Positions 45,153 to 54,026 of a stretch of 64,000 nucleotides of DNA are shown here, in pieces. The DNA is from an uncultured Methylophaga sp. (lineage in GTDB: Bacteria; Pseudomonadota; Gammaproteobacteria; Nitrosococcales; Methylophagaceae): positions 536,624 through 600,623 of the forward strand of contig CAJXKF010000001.1 in assembly GCA_913055695.1 (NCBI GenBank). The letters run 5' to 3'. How positions within the stretch are numbered: the stretch's first letter is position 1; each line of letters starts with the position of its first letter. The position numbers were made by a program, and so were the translations under genes. The notes beneath the pieces were generated by a model that saw only the letters and a list, made by a program, of their open reading frames with translations, was not told the DNA's origin and ran no database searches.

Positions 45153-46595
45153 CTACTTGAGCAACTGGCTCAGATCTTTGGCATCCCAGTGCGGGAAATG
45201 CTTACGTATCAGGGCATTGAGCTCCAGCTCAAACGCCGAAAATTCACCGGCGGGCACGGTCTGATGACTGCCGGAGACGGCGTCCGTAATCATGCCGGCA
45301 CCAATCGTGACATTGGTCAGGCGATCAATGATGATGAAAGAACCGGTAATACGATTGCGTTTATAGGTATCAAACACGACCGGCTTGTTCAGCGAAAACT
45401 CACATAAACCGATTTCATTGAGTTTCAGTTCACTGGCGCTGCTTTGCTGCAAGGTATTCACGTCTACCTGATGATCAATACCTGTCAGCGAGCCGGTGCT
45501 TTCATTCACACCCACTTTGATGCTGTATTGCTTGCCGGCAGTCAGTGGCTGTTCGGTCATCCACACCACCATGGCCTTGAACTGGCTCGATACATGCGGC
45601 TGATGATGATTGCTGTGAACGATCATATCGCCACGGCTGACATCAATTTCATTTTCCAGGGTCACAGTAATCGCTTCACCGGGCACGGCATGATCAAGGT
45701 CACCGTCATAGGTCACAAGCGCCTTGATTTTGCTTTCCTTACCGGATGGCAATACAGTCACCGCATCACCCGGTTTGAGAATACCGGAAGCCAGTGTGCC
45801 GCAGTAACCGCGGAAGTTCAGGTTGGGACGATTCACATACTGCACCGGAAAACGGGCATCTTCGAAATTAGGATCGTCAGCAATATCGACATTCTCGAGA
45901 ATGTTCATCAAGGTTTCGCCTTCATACCAGGGCATATTGTCGCTGGGGTTGACGACGTTATCCCCTACCAGCGCTGACAAGGGTACGAAGTGAATATCCT
46001 CAATTTCCAGTTCGCGGGCGAACTCAGCGTAATCCTTGCGGATCTTATCGAAGACTTCCTGGCTGTAATCCATCAGGTCCATTTTGTTGATGGCAACCAC
46101 GATGTGCTTGATGCCTAGCAGTGAAGCAATAAAGCTGTGGCGACGGGTCTGGGTCTGTACGCCGTGACGTGCATCAATCAGAATAACCGCCAGCTGACAG
46201 GTCGAGGCACCGGTTGCCATATTGCGGGTGTACTGCTCATGGCCCGGCGTATCGGCAATAATGAATTTACGTTTGGTGGTCGAAAAATAACGATAGGCAA
46301 CATCAATCGTAATGCCCTGCTCACGTTCCGCCTGCAGACCATCCACCAGCAGCGCCAGATCGACCTGATCGCCGGTAGTCCCGGACTTGGCACTGTCACG
46401 GGTGACCGCTTCCAGCTGATCTTCATAGATCATTTTGGAATCATGCAGCAGACGACCAATCAGGGTACTTTTACCGTCATCCACGTTGCCGCAGGTCAGA
46501 AAACGCAGCAGCTCCTTGTTTTCATGCTGCTTCAGGTAAGCCTCGATATCGGTCGCGATCAGGCTATCTGTTTGGTATGAACTTTCAGTAGACAC
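45153..46595 (-). CDS. cysN: Sulfate adenylyltransferase subunit CysN
   Basis: GTPase subunit of ATP sulfurylase, 480 residues, driving APS formation by CysD. EF-Tu-like G motifs are [15 protein letters not shown] (G1), [12 protein letters not shown] (G3) and NKMDLMD (G4). There is no C-terminal APS kinase (CysC) domain, in line with an APS-reductase pathway. The start is GTG overlapping the cysD stop (TAGTG). Confidence 0.96.
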   Translation of the reverse strand: MSTESSYQTDSLIATDIEAYLKQHENKELLRFLTCGNVDDGKSTLIGRLLHDSKMIYEDQLEAVTRDSAKSGTTGDQVDLALLVDGLQAEREQGITIDVAYRYFSTTKRKFIIADTPGHEQYTRNMATGASTCQLAVILIDARHGVQTQTRRHSFIASLLGIKHIVVAINKMDLMDYSQEVFDKIRKDYAEFARELEIEDIHFVPLSALVGDNVVNPSDNMPWYEGETLMNILENVDIADDPNFEDARFPVQYVNRPNLNFRGYCGTLASGILKPGDAVTVLPSGKESKIKALVTYDGDLDHAVPGEAITVTLENEIDVSRGDMIVHSNHHQPHVSSQFKAMVVWMTEQPLTAGKQYSIKVGVNESTGSLTGIDHQVDVNTLQQSSASELKLNEIGLCEFSLNKPVVFDTYKRNRITGSFIIIDRLTNVTIGAGMITDAVSGSHQTVPAGEFSAFELELNALIRKHFPHWDAKDLSQLLK

Positions 46596-47497
46596 TAGAA
46601 ATAACCCTCTTGTTTTTTCTTCTCCATCGAACCGGCCTGGTCATGGTCAATGGCACGACCCTGACGTTCTGAAGTCGTGGTTAACAACATTTCCTGAATG
46701 ATTTCCGGCAAGGTATCGGCATCGGATTTAACAGCACCGGTCAATGGATAACAGCCCAGGGTTCTGAAGCGGACTTTTTCCATTCTGATTTCTTCGCCTT
46801 CGGGAATACGCATACGATCGTCATCCACCATAATGGTCAGACCGTTGTAGTTCACAACCGGACGCTCTGCCGCGTAATAAAGCGGCACAATCGGAATTTC
46901 TTCCAGGTAGATGTATTGCCAGATATCCAGCTCGGTCCAGTTGGAAAGCGGGAAAACGCGGATGCTTTCGCCTTTGTTAACCTTGCTGTTGTAGATATTC
47001 CACAGTTCCGGACGCTGCGCTTTCGGGTCCCAGCGGTGATTTTTATCCCGGAAGGAATAAACCCGCTCTTTGGCGCGTGATTTTTCCTCGTCACGGCGGG
47101 CACCACCGAAAGCCGCATCAAAACCATATTTGCTCAATGCTTCCTTGAGGGCATCAGTTTTCATGATGTCGGTATAGCGCGGATGATCAAACGGGTTAAT
47201 ACCGGCTTCTTTCCCTTCCTGGTTGGTATGAACAATCAGTTCCAGGCCATGCTCTTTGGCCATATTGTCACGGAACTTGATCATGTCCTTGAACTTCCAG
47301 GTGGTATCGATATGCATCAGCGGAAACGGCAGTTTGCCCGGATAAAAGGCTTTCATTGCCAGATGCAGCATCACCGCCGAGTCTTTACCGATGGAATAGA
47401 GCATCACCGGGTTTTCGAACTCAGCAGCCACTTCACGAATGATGTGGATGCTTTCCGCCTCCAGTTGTTTAAGATGGGTCAGTTGTTTTTCAGTCAT
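46595..47497 (-). CDS. cysD: Sulfate adenylyltransferase subunit CysD
   Basis: Catalytic ATP-PPi-lyase subunit, 300 residues, that adenylates sulfate. The PP-loop [12 protein letters not shown] is near residue 36. Other family blocks are [22 protein letters not shown] and [28 protein letters not shown]. It lies 12 bp after cysH and overlaps cysN by one base. Confidence 0.97.
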   Translation of the reverse strand: MTEKQLTHLKQLEAESIHIIREVAAEFENPVMLYSIGKDSAVMLHLAMKAFYPGKLPFPLMHIDTTWKFKDMIKFRDNMAKEHGLELIVHTNQEGKEAGINPFDHPRYTDIMKTDALKEALSKYGFDAAFGGARRDEEKSRAKERVYSFRDKNHRWDPKAQRPELWNIYNSKVNKGESIRVFPLSNWTELDIWQYIYLEEIPIVPLYYAAERPVVNYNGLTIMVDDDRMRIPEGEEIRMEKVRFRTLGCYPLTGAVKSDADTLPEIIQEMLLTTTSERQGRAIDHDQAGSMEKKKQEGYF

Positions 47498-47509
47498 TAT
47501 CGTTCTCTG

Positions 47510-48208
47510 TTATTTCGATTTGACGTGTAAGCCACATTCTTTGGTTTCAGGGTTTTCCCACCACCAGCGGCCGGCGCGAATATCTTCACCGGCTGTGATC
47601 GCACGGGTGCAGGGCGCACAACCGATGCTGGCATAACCTTCATCATGCAGTTTGTTGTAAGGCACTTCGAAGGCGCGGATATAGGCCCAGACATTGCCAT
47701 TCGACCAGTCGGTCAAGGGGCTGAATTTCTGCAGACCATGATCTTCATCCCATTCAGACACCGGCAGTTCGGATCGGGTCACAGACTGGGAACGGCGCAT
47801 GCCGGTCAGCCAGGCCTTTTTGTCTGCCAGCGCGCGATTAAGTGGTTGCACTTTGCGGATACCGCAGCACTGCTTACGCATCTCAACACTGTCATAAAAA
47901 GCGTTGGGACCATTGCTGGTCACAAAGGCTTCAATCTGCGAAGTGTCCGGGTAAAAAACCTGTACTTCTTTGTTGTAATGCGTCTTCACTGTCTGCATCA
48001 GTTCGTAGGTTTCTTTGGGCAGACGGCCGGTGTCCAGCGTGAAGACTTCAATGGCCGGTGCATGTTTGCAGATCAGATCCAGCAGCACCATATCTTCAGC
48101 ACCGAAGCTGGTCGCCAGCACAGCAGGGCTGTAGTCCCGTTCGATTTCTTTCAGTACCTCGATCACGGCCTCAATTTTTTCGGCCAGGGCAGGTTTGATA
48201 TCAGTCAT
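47510..48208 (-). CDS. cysH: Assimilatory adenylylsulfate (APS) reductase, CysH family
   Basis: Thiol-dependent reductase of 232 residues that makes sulfite from APS. Both cysteine pairs that bind the 4Fe-4S cluster are present (KQCCGIRK, then CAPCTRAI), and the C-terminal KECGLH catalytic cysteine follows. The cluster pairs are diagnostic for APS reductases as opposed to PAPS reductases. The absence of cysC and the presence of cysDN next to it agree. The start lies in a four-base overlap with the TusA-like gene. Confidence 0.93.
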   Translation of the reverse strand: MTDIKPALAEKIEAVIEVLKEIERDYSPAVLATSFGAEDMVLLDLICKHAPAIEVFTLDTGRLPKETYELMQTVKTHYNKEVQVFYPDTSQIEAFVTSNGPNAFYDSVEMRKQCCGIRKVQPLNRALADKKAWLTGMRRSQSVTRSELPVSEWDEDHGLQKFSPLTDWSNGNVWAYIRAFEVPYNKLHDEGYASIGCAPCTRAITAGEDIRAGRWWWENPETKECGLHVKSK

Positions 48209-48438
48209 CGTTTTTTTCTCACACGAATAGTTGTGGTCAGCCCCTGTTCAGCTACGACCTCACATTGCTGGCCATCCTGGCGCAGGCTTTTCAATACTTC
48301 ATTAACGGCATCACCGTTATTCACTAACAGCTCGATATCCTGCTCGGGCGCAATTTTGCTGATGGCTTCGCGGGCTTTAATGTAATGCATCGGACAGCCA
48401 TACTGGGTTAGATCAATTGGACCGGTCATAACAGACAT
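48205..48438 (-). CDS. TusA-like sulfurtransferase-fold protein
   Basis: A 77-residue SirA/TusA/YedF-fold protein. The N-terminal persulfide cysteine is in LTQYGCPMHYIKAREAI (CPM instead of the usual CPxP) and the C-terminal beta strand is TTTIRVRKK. It overlaps cysH and the TauE/SafE gene, so it is cotranslated with sulfur-assimilation genes. A role as sulfur carrier or as a partner for the permease is plausible but not shown. Confidence 0.85.
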   Translation of the reverse strand: MSVMTGPIDLTQYGCPMHYIKAREAISKIAPEQDIELLVNNGDAVNEVLKSLRQDGQQCEVVAEQGLTTTIRVRKKR

Positions 48439-49226
48439 TTTATGCCTACCAACACCAAAATAACGGCCAATAGTGGGCGCATAACCTGATCAGAAATGCG
48501 AACGCCAAGATGGCTGCCGATTAAAATGCCCGGCAAGGAACCAGCCAGTAAATATAATAACAACGACCAGTCCACCGTGCCCACGGCCGAGTGGCCGAGA
48601 CCGGCGACAAAGGTCAACGGCACTGCATGGGCAATATCCGTCGCGACGATCTCAACGCCTTTCATCCTGGGATAAAGAAACAGCAAAATGACCGCCCCTA
48701 ACGCCCCGGCGCCGACCGAGGAGATAGTCACCATCACACCAAGTCCAGCGCCGGTCAGGATGGTAAAGATCGCTTTGTGGCCTTCATCCTGTCTCAGTTT
48801 GTAAAGTGCATTAACTACAGGATGGCCTTCCTGTGCTCTCAGCAAACGGCCAATCCAGCCTTTTAACAACAAGGCACTGGAAGTGAGAACCAAAGCCACA
48901 CCGAGCGCTTTGGTAATGATCTCGCTATGCTCACCTTCATGCATGCCGGTCTGGTTCATCACCCAGAGGGTGAGTAACGTCGCCGGAATGCTGCCTGCAG
49001 CCAGTCTTGTCACCACATTCCATTTGACGACGCCATGGCGCCAGTAGGCCCAGATGCCGCCGGACTTGGTAATGGCCGCAAACAACAGGTCAGTACCGAC
49101 AGCGATGGCTGGCTGAATCGAAAAGCCGAAGATCAGGATCGGGGTCATGAGCGAACCACCGCCCACGCCGGTCATGCCGACCATAATGCCGACAAATAAC
49201 CCTGCCAGAATAAAGCCCCATTCCAT
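48426..49226 (-). CDS. TauE/SafE (TSUP) family sulfite/sulfate permease
   Basis: Inner-membrane transporter of 266 residues with about eight helices. TSUP signatures are GMTGVGGGSLMTPILI near residue 20 and the second-half copy ISSVGAGALGAVILLFLYP, followed by IAHAVPLTFVAGLGH. It is first in the leftward operon with the TusA-like gene and cysHDN, and divergent from cysB. That position suggests uptake or export of a sulfur oxyanion for assimilation. The substrate is inferred. Confidence 0.88.
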   Translation of the reverse strand: MEWGFILAGLFVGIMVGMTGVGGGSLMTPILIFGFSIQPAIAVGTDLLFAAITKSGGIWAYWRHGVVKWNVVTRLAAGSIPATLLTLWVMNQTGMHEGEHSEIITKALGVALVLTSSALLLKGWIGRLLRAQEGHPVVNALYKLRQDEGHKAIFTILTGAGLGVMVTISSVGAGALGAVILLFLYPRMKGVEIVATDIAHAVPLTFVAGLGHSAVGTVDWSLLLYLLAGSLPGILIGSHLGVRISDQVMRPLLAVILVLVGIKCLL

Positions 49227-49276
49227 AAAGGTCTTCGCCTTGTCTATTTCAAAGAGCTGACAAGTTTACCAAAGCG

Positions 49277-49299
49277 TAATATTCTATCAATGAATATTA
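49277..49299. promoter_or_regulatory. Palindrome between the TauE gene and cysB
   Basis: TAATATTC (49277-49284) and GAATATTA (49292-49299) are perfectly complementary around a 7-base spacer, in the 106-bp divergent promoter region. Size and place suit a LysR-type operator such as CysB's own, but the site has not been compared with a CysB consensus. Confidence 0.45.
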
Positions 49300-49332
49300 T
49301 CTACTATCGTTATAACTAAAAGATATAAAGCC

Positions 49333-50253
49333 ATGAAGATTCAGCAACTCAAATACGTGCGTGAGGTCGCTCGCCGGGGCTTGAGTATCTCTGCAGCAGC
49401 CAATGCCCTGCATGCCTCACAGCCAGGTGTCAGTAACCAGGTGCAGCAACTGGAAGAAGAGCTGGGCCTGCAAATCTTCGAGCGTCACGGTAAGCGTCTC
49501 ACCGGCATTACCCCTGTCGGCAAATCGGTGATCGAAATGGCAGAACGGGTGTTGCAGGATGTCGATAATATCCGCCAGCTGGCTGCCGACTGCCGCAGTG
49601 ACCAGACCGGCACTCTATCTATCGGCACCACCCATACCCAGGCACGCTATGCGCTGCCCTCAGCAATCAAGCAGTTTTCCGAACGCTATCCCAATGTGCA
49701 TCTCAATATGGTGCAGGGCACACCGCCGGAAGTCGCTGAAATGGCCGCGACCGGCCGGGTCGATATTGCTATTGCCACCGAAGGTCTGGCCCAGTTCGAA
49801 CAACTGGCGATCCTGCCCTGTTATCAATGGAACCGCTGCGTGGTGGTGCCGCCGGGCCATCCTTTACTGGAGATCGGAAAGCTGAGCCTGGAAGCGATTG
49901 CCGATTATCCGATTCTGACCTATGTCATGGGCTTTACCGGCCGCGCTCAACAGGATCAGTCTTTTATTGAAAAGGGCTTGCATCCGAATGTGGTGTTTAC
50001 GGCCACCGATGCCGACGTCATTAAGACCTATGTCGAGCTGGAACTGGGTATCGGCATTATTGCCAATATGGCGTTTGACCCCGTCAAAGATGCACCGCTT
50101 AAGGCGATTGATGCCAGCCATCTTTTCAGGCCCAGCACGACCCATATGGGCATTCGTAAAGGCAGCTACCTGAGAGGCTATATGTATGCCTTTATTGAAT
50201 ATTTTGCATCCCACCTGGATCGTGACGCCGTCAGCAAGGCGATTGAGATTTAG
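49333..50253 (+). CDS. cysB: LysR-family regulator CysB
   Basis: Regulator of 306 residues that activates sulfate-assimilation genes and uses N-acetylserine as inducer in enterobacteria. The winged HTH is at residues 1-60 (KIQQLKYVREVARRGLSISAAANALHASQPGVSNQVQQLEEELG). The effector domain follows, with GTTHTQARYALP, the CysB-typical sulfate/acetylserine pocket region. It is about 18 residues shorter than E. coli CysB (324). It diverges from the TauE-TusA-cysHDN operon, probably its target. Confidence 0.93.
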   Translation: MKIQQLKYVREVARRGLSISAAANALHASQPGVSNQVQQLEEELGLQIFERHGKRLTGITPVGKSVIEMAERVLQDVDNIRQLAADCRSDQTGTLSIGTTHTQARYALPSAIKQFSERYPNVHLNMVQGTPPEVAEMAATGRVDIAIATEGLAQFEQLAILPCYQWNRCVVVPPGHPLLEIGKLSLEAIADYPILTYVMGFTGRAQQDQSFIEKGLHPNVVFTATDADVIKTYVELELGIGIIANMAFDPVKDAPLKAIDASHLFRPSTTHMGIRKGSYLRGYMYAFIEYFASHLDRDAVSKAIEI

Positions 50254-50350
50254 GATTAATTCATATTGTGGGCAAGATAAAAAGCTGCTAATTTTCAGCG
50301 CTGCTGCTTGCAGCAATAAACACAATAATCAAAAAATATTAGGACTAATC

Positions 50351-50920
50351 ATGAAGCAATTATTCAAAGGCCTGCTGCTGAGCCTGGCTCTGTTCCCGGC
50401 ACTGGCTTTTTCGCATGGCGCGCCTCGCATCACTGTTGAAGAAAGCATTGTTATCAACGCCGATCCGGCCACAGTCTGGAATGCAGTCAAAGATTTCGAT
50501 AACGCACACAGCTGGATTCCGGTTGTTAAAGCCACTGAAGCCGAAGGCGGCAATGAAAAAGGTGCTACCCGTACTCTGACCCTGGAAAACGGTGCCACCA
50601 TTTCAGAAGAACTGAACAAATTCGATGAAGAGAAAATGAGCTATCAGTACGAAATCACCGACATCAGCAAAGCCGGTGAAGTCGACGACCATGGTGAGAT
50701 GCATGAAATCCCTGCTTTCCCGGTCAGCAAATACAAATCCTGGGTCAGCGTCACAGCCGTTGATGGCGGTAGCAAAGTCAGTTGGAAAGGTAAATTCTTC
50801 CGTGCCTATCACGGCAATCATCACCCGCCTAAAGAACTGGACGATGATGCCGCGAAAAATGCCGTCACCGGCCTTTACACCAGCACACTGGAAAGCCTGA
50901 AAGCCAGTCTGGAAAAATAA
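50351..50920 (+). CDS. Secreted SRPBCC-fold (START-like) protein
   Basis: A 189-residue protein with a signal peptide (MKQLFKGLLLSLALFPALAF, cleavage likely before SHG). A polyketide-cyclase/START-like domain follows, beginning RITVEESIVINADPATVWNAVKDFDNAHSWIP. The family binds small hydrophobic ligands. Partner and ligand are unknown. The ATG at 50351 has AGGACT upstream. Its transcript ends at a terminator. Confidence 0.85.
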   Translation: MKQLFKGLLLSLALFPALAFSHGAPRITVEESIVINADPATVWNAVKDFDNAHSWIPVVKATEAEGGNEKGATRTLTLENGATISEELNKFDEEKMSYQYEITDISKAGEVDDHGEMHEIPAFPVSKYKSWVSVTAVDGGSKVSWKGKFFRAYHGNHHPPKELDDDAAKNAVTGLYTSTLESLKASLEK

Positions 50921-50947
50921 GTTTTCCAAGCTTGATGAACATGGACT

Positions 50948-50975
50948 AAGGCACCTCCGGGTGCCTTTTTCTTTT
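50948..50975 (+). terminator. Intrinsic terminator downstream of the SRPBCC gene
   Basis: AAGGCACC and GGTGCCTT pair around a TCC loop and are followed by TTTCTTTT. Confidence 0.88.
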
Positions 50976-51018
50976 AGCGGGCCTATAATGATTTTGTGTT
51001 CCTGAGTCTCAAGCCTGT

Positions 51019-51333
51019 ATGAACAACAAGCTGCACAACATCAATCAAATTATCAGCGAGATTGCCACCAAGCTGGCCGACAGCGATCAACATCTCATCA
51101 GCAGCCTGCAACAGGAAATCGACAATCTGCTGCTGCATGGTCCTGAAGATAACAGAGGCCCCTCCACACCTCACCCAGACAAAGCCAGCGGCTGTTATAA
51201 ATTCGGTGATGATCCCGATCATTACTGCCCGCATTGCTTTGATAAGCTGCAACAGAAAATTGCCACCCAAAGGCTCAACAGACAATTGCGTGTCTGCCCG
51301 CAGTGCCGCTCGAGTCTGCGACCGCTGCAATAA
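51019..51333 (+). CDS. Small zinc-ribbon protein of unknown function
   Basis: A 104-residue protein: an N-terminal helical half (HNINQIISEIATKLADSDQHLISSLQQEIDNLL), then a zinc-ribbon-like C-terminus with CPHC (residues about 70-73) and CPQC (about 94-97). It may bind metal, but no family is recognised. The ATG at 51019 follows a modest AGTCTC/AAG region with no strong ribosome binding site. It is the gene just before the TPP riboswitch. Confidence 0.6.
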   Translation: MNNKLHNINQIISEIATKLADSDQHLISSLQQEIDNLLLHGPEDNRGPSTPHPDKASGCYKFGDDPDHYCPHCFDKLQQKIATQRLNRQLRVCPQCRSSLRPLQ

Positions 51334-51416
51334 ACGTTTCGGGCTGGTCAAACTCTGACCATTAAAATAAAATAATTACATCAAAAGGATGTGCCGCATT
51401 TAATTAACGGACTATT

Positions 51417-51501
51417 GCCTCGGGGTGGCCTCGCGCCTGAGATATCTCAACAGAGAGAACCCGATGAACCTGATCCAGATAATACTGGCGTAGGGACAGG
51501 C
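51417..51501 (+). promoter_or_regulatory. TPP riboswitch (THI element)
   Basis: Class of thiamine diphosphate sensor. The conserved blocks are present in order: CGGGGTG (5'), CGCCTGAGAT (P2/P3 side, near the CUGAGA core), ACCCGATGAACCTGATC, and CAGATAATACTGGCGTAGGGA. The ends GCCT and AGGC close P1. It ends 75 bp before the TonB receptor ATG. No obvious intrinsic terminator follows, so control may act on translation initiation. That mode is inference. Confidence 0.92.
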
Positions 51502-51576
51502 TGATTCGCGACTTTGTATCTGACTTTGTCGGTCTCTGTTTTGCTGTCCTGCTACGCTTATGCCACGAGGATAGCT

Positions 51577-53709
51577 ATGAAACGTTCCACTCTTGCTCTG
51601 GCCTGTGCCAGCGCGCTGTTTTCTGTTCCGTCATGGGCAGAAATCACCCCGGCTGATCTGCCCTCCATGATCGTCAGCGCCGATTTCCGCCCCAATGAAG
51701 CTCAGGAAACGCCGGTCAGCCTGACTCTGATTGAGGAGGCAGTTATCGAATCACGCGGTGCCCAGCATCTCGAAGATGTATTGAATCTGGCACCTAATGT
51801 GAACATTTCCAGCGGTGCTGCCCGTGGTCAGTATTTTCAGATCCGCGGAATCGGTGAACGCAGCCAGTTCTCTGCACCGATCAACCCCTCTGTCGGTCTT
51901 TTGATTGATGGTATCGATTTCAGCCGCAGTGGTGGCGCTGCTACTTTGTTCGATATCGAGTCTATCGAAATCCTGCGTGGGCCGCAGGGCACCAAATTCG
52001 GCACCAATGCACTGGCTGGTGTGATCAATATGAAAAGTACCGAGCCTACTAATAAATTCGATATGCATGTCGAGACAGGCATAGCCGAATACGACACGCG
52101 TAATGTCGGCGTCGCTGTCGGTGGTCCGCTGGTCAAAGATACGCTGCTGGGACGCTTCTCGATCTATAGCCATCAATCAGATGGCTACATGGACAATGAA
52201 TTTTTAGGCAAAGATGATGTTCAGAACCATGATGAAATTACTGCCCGTGGCCACCTGAAATGGCTGGTCAACCGCGATCTCACTGTCGATCTGAACCTGC
52301 TGCATCTGGACATTGATAATGGCTATGATGCGTTCACGCTGGATAACAGTCGTGACAGTTTGTCAGATATGCCCGGTGAGGATAGTCAGAATACCGATGC
52401 AATTGCACTCAAAACAGACTACCGGGCCAGCAGTGCGCTACAACTTCAATCCAGTCTCACCTATCTGCAATCCGACCTGACCTATAGCTATGATGCAGAC
52501 TGGACCAACGCTGCAGCTAATCAGGCCTTCTTTAATACTTTAACCCCTGCTCAACAAGGCAATTGCGAAGACGATGACTTCGATAATGATGCATTCTGCC
52601 CTTACAATGCATTTGAGGAGTTCAACCGCGATCGAGAAAACTATTCTATCGAACTGAAAGCCCTCTCCAATGAGGATGGCTGGATTTTCAATAACACTAC
52701 CGAATGGGCGGTCGGGGTCTATTTCCTTTCACAGGATGAAGAACTGGATCTGAACTCGGATTTCGGCAATCTCGATAATGATTACGAAACCAAGAACACA
52801 GCTTTATTCGGTCAACTCGATACGCACCTGACTGATAAACTGACATTGATCACAGGCTTACGGGTCGAATATTTCGAAGCTGACTACCAGGACTCTAATG
52901 CACTTGATATTGATACCAGCGAACGTCTGTTCGGTGGCAAGCTGGGACTTAATTATCAAATCAATGATGACCACATGACTTATACCTCACTGTCGAGAGG
53001 TTACAAATCCGGTGGTGTCAATAACAATGACGCGCTGCCGGACAGCAAACGTGAATTCGACACCGAATATATGTGGAGTCTGGAAGCCGGCCTCAAATCA
53101 CGCTGGCTCGGGGGCGACCTGATTACCAACGTTGCAGCTTTCTATTCTTTGCGCCGCGATGCCCAGGTCAAAAGCTCGGTGTTTGTCGGTGGCGGCGAGT
53201 TTGAAGACTCCATCGCTAACGCAGCTCGCGGTAAAAACTATGGTCTGGAAGCCGATTTTGACTGGTTGATGAGTCAGGACTTCCGGCTGTTTGGTGCGGT
53301 GGGCCTACTGCGTGCCGTGTTCGATGAGTACGAAAACCCGGATATCTCCAGCAATGATATTGAAGGTCGTCGTCAGGCTCATGCCCCGAATTATCAATTT
53401 ACGCTGGGCGGCGAATATTACCTGACACCGAATCTGACTTTGCGAGCCAATATGGAAGGCAAGGATGACTTTTATTTCTCCAATAGCCATAACGCCAAGT
53501 CAGGCTCCTATGTTATCTACAACGCCAGCCTGGCCTATCAGAAAGACAACTGGAAAGTCACCTTGTGGGGACGTAATCTGTTTGACAAGGATTATTACAC
53601 TCGTGGCTTTTTCTTTGGTAACGACCCTCGAATCGATTACGCGAACCGGACTTACAAACAGTTCGGCGATCCCCGCGTCGTCGGTCTGACCGTCAGTTAC
53701 GATTATTAA
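51577..53709 (+). CDS. TonB-dependent receptor, probably for thiamine or a precursor
   Basis: Outer-membrane active transporter of 710 residues. The ATG at 51577 (GAGGA upstream) gives a signal peptide ending PSWAE. A TonB-box-like LPSMIVSAD follows, then the plug domain (about 45-155, LDVLN, QIRGIGERSQF, IEILRGPQGTKFG) and a 22-strand barrel ending in the aromatic GLTVSYDY. A TPP riboswitch in its leader and the thiamine-binding and PnuT-type genes behind it point to thiamine uptake. The actual ligand is unproven. Confidence 0.9.
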   Translation: MKRSTLALACASALFSVPSWAEITPADLPSMIVSADFRPNEAQETPVSLTLIEEAVIESRGAQHLEDVLNLAPNVNISSGAARGQYFQIRGIGERSQFSAPINPSVGLLIDGIDFSRSGGAATLFDIESIEILRGPQGTKFGTNALAGVINMKSTEPTNKFDMHVETGIAEYDTRNVGVAVGGPLVKDTLLGRFSIYSHQSDGYMDNEFLGKDDVQNHDEITARGHLKWLVNRDLTVDLNLLHLDIDNGYDAFTLDNSRDSLSDMPGEDSQNTDAIALKTDYRASSALQLQSSLTYLQSDLTYSYDADWTNAAANQAFFNTLTPAQQGNCEDDDFDNDAFCPYNAFEEFNRDRENYSIELKALSNEDGWIFNNTTEWAVGVYFLSQDEELDLNSDFGNLDNDYETKNTALFGQLDTHLTDKLTLITGLRVEYFEADYQDSNALDIDTSERLFGGKLGLNYQINDDHMTYTSLSRGYKSGGVNNNDALPDSKREFDTEYMWSLEAGLKSRWLGGDLITNVAAFYSLRRDAQVKSSVFVGGGEFEDSIANAARGKNYGLEADFDWLMSQDFRLFGAVGLLRAVFDEYENPDISSNDIEGRRQAHAPNYQFTLGGEYYLTPNLTLRANMEGKDDFYFSNSHNAKSGSYVIYNASLAYQKDNWKVTLWGRNLFDKDYYTRGFFFGNDPRIDYANRTYKQFGDPRVVGLTVSYDY

Positions 53710-53719
53710 TTCACAGCTT

Positions 53720-53746
53720 GAGGGCTCCGCTGAGCCCTCTGTTTTC
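53720..53746 (+). terminator. Hairpin between the receptor and the thiamine-binding gene
   Basis: GAGGGCTC and GAGCCCTC form an 8-bp stem with a 4-base loop, followed by TGTTTT. It is an intergenic terminator or attenuator that would lower expression of the two downstream genes relative to the receptor. Confidence 0.7.
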
Positions 53747-53762
53747 ATCAAGGAGTTTTCCT

Positions 53763-54020
53763 ATGCGAGTTTCAGTCGATATCAGCCTTTATCCGCTGAC
53801 AGAGCAATATGCCGAACCCATTCTGGCCTTTATCGATAAGCTGGAAAATAACCCGAAGCTCAATATTTCCCGCAACAACCTGAGCACCCAGATTTTTGGT
53901 GAATATCGCGATGTGATGGATGCCATGGACAGTGAAATTGAAGCGGTTTTCAATCAACTGCCGCACAGTGTGTTTGTGTTAAAAATGATTGGTACCGATC
54001 GTTATCAGGTCGAAGATTAA
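53763..54020 (+). CDS. Thiamine-binding-fold protein (MTH1187/YkoF-like, Pfam Thiamine_BP)
   Basis: An 85-residue ferredoxin-like protein beginning MRVSVDISLYPLTEQYAEPI, a typical start for the MTH1187/YqgV family, members of which bind thiamine or related pyrimidines. The conserved pattern continues in LNISRNNLSTQIFGEYRDVMDAM. The ATG at 53763 has AAGGAG seven bases upstream. It lies between the receptor and the PnuC-like permease, both of which fit thiamine salvage. Confidence 0.8.
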   Translation: MRVSVDISLYPLTEQYAEPILAFIDKLENNPKLNISRNNLSTQIFGEYRDVMDAMDSEIEAVFNQLPHSVFVLKMIGTDRYQVED

Positions 54021-54026
54021 ACCTTT

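Noticed and set aside
47645..48385. Open frame of 246 codons on the plus strand across cysH and the TusA-like gene
   Set aside because: Lies opposite two recognised genes and has no ribosome binding site or known domain.
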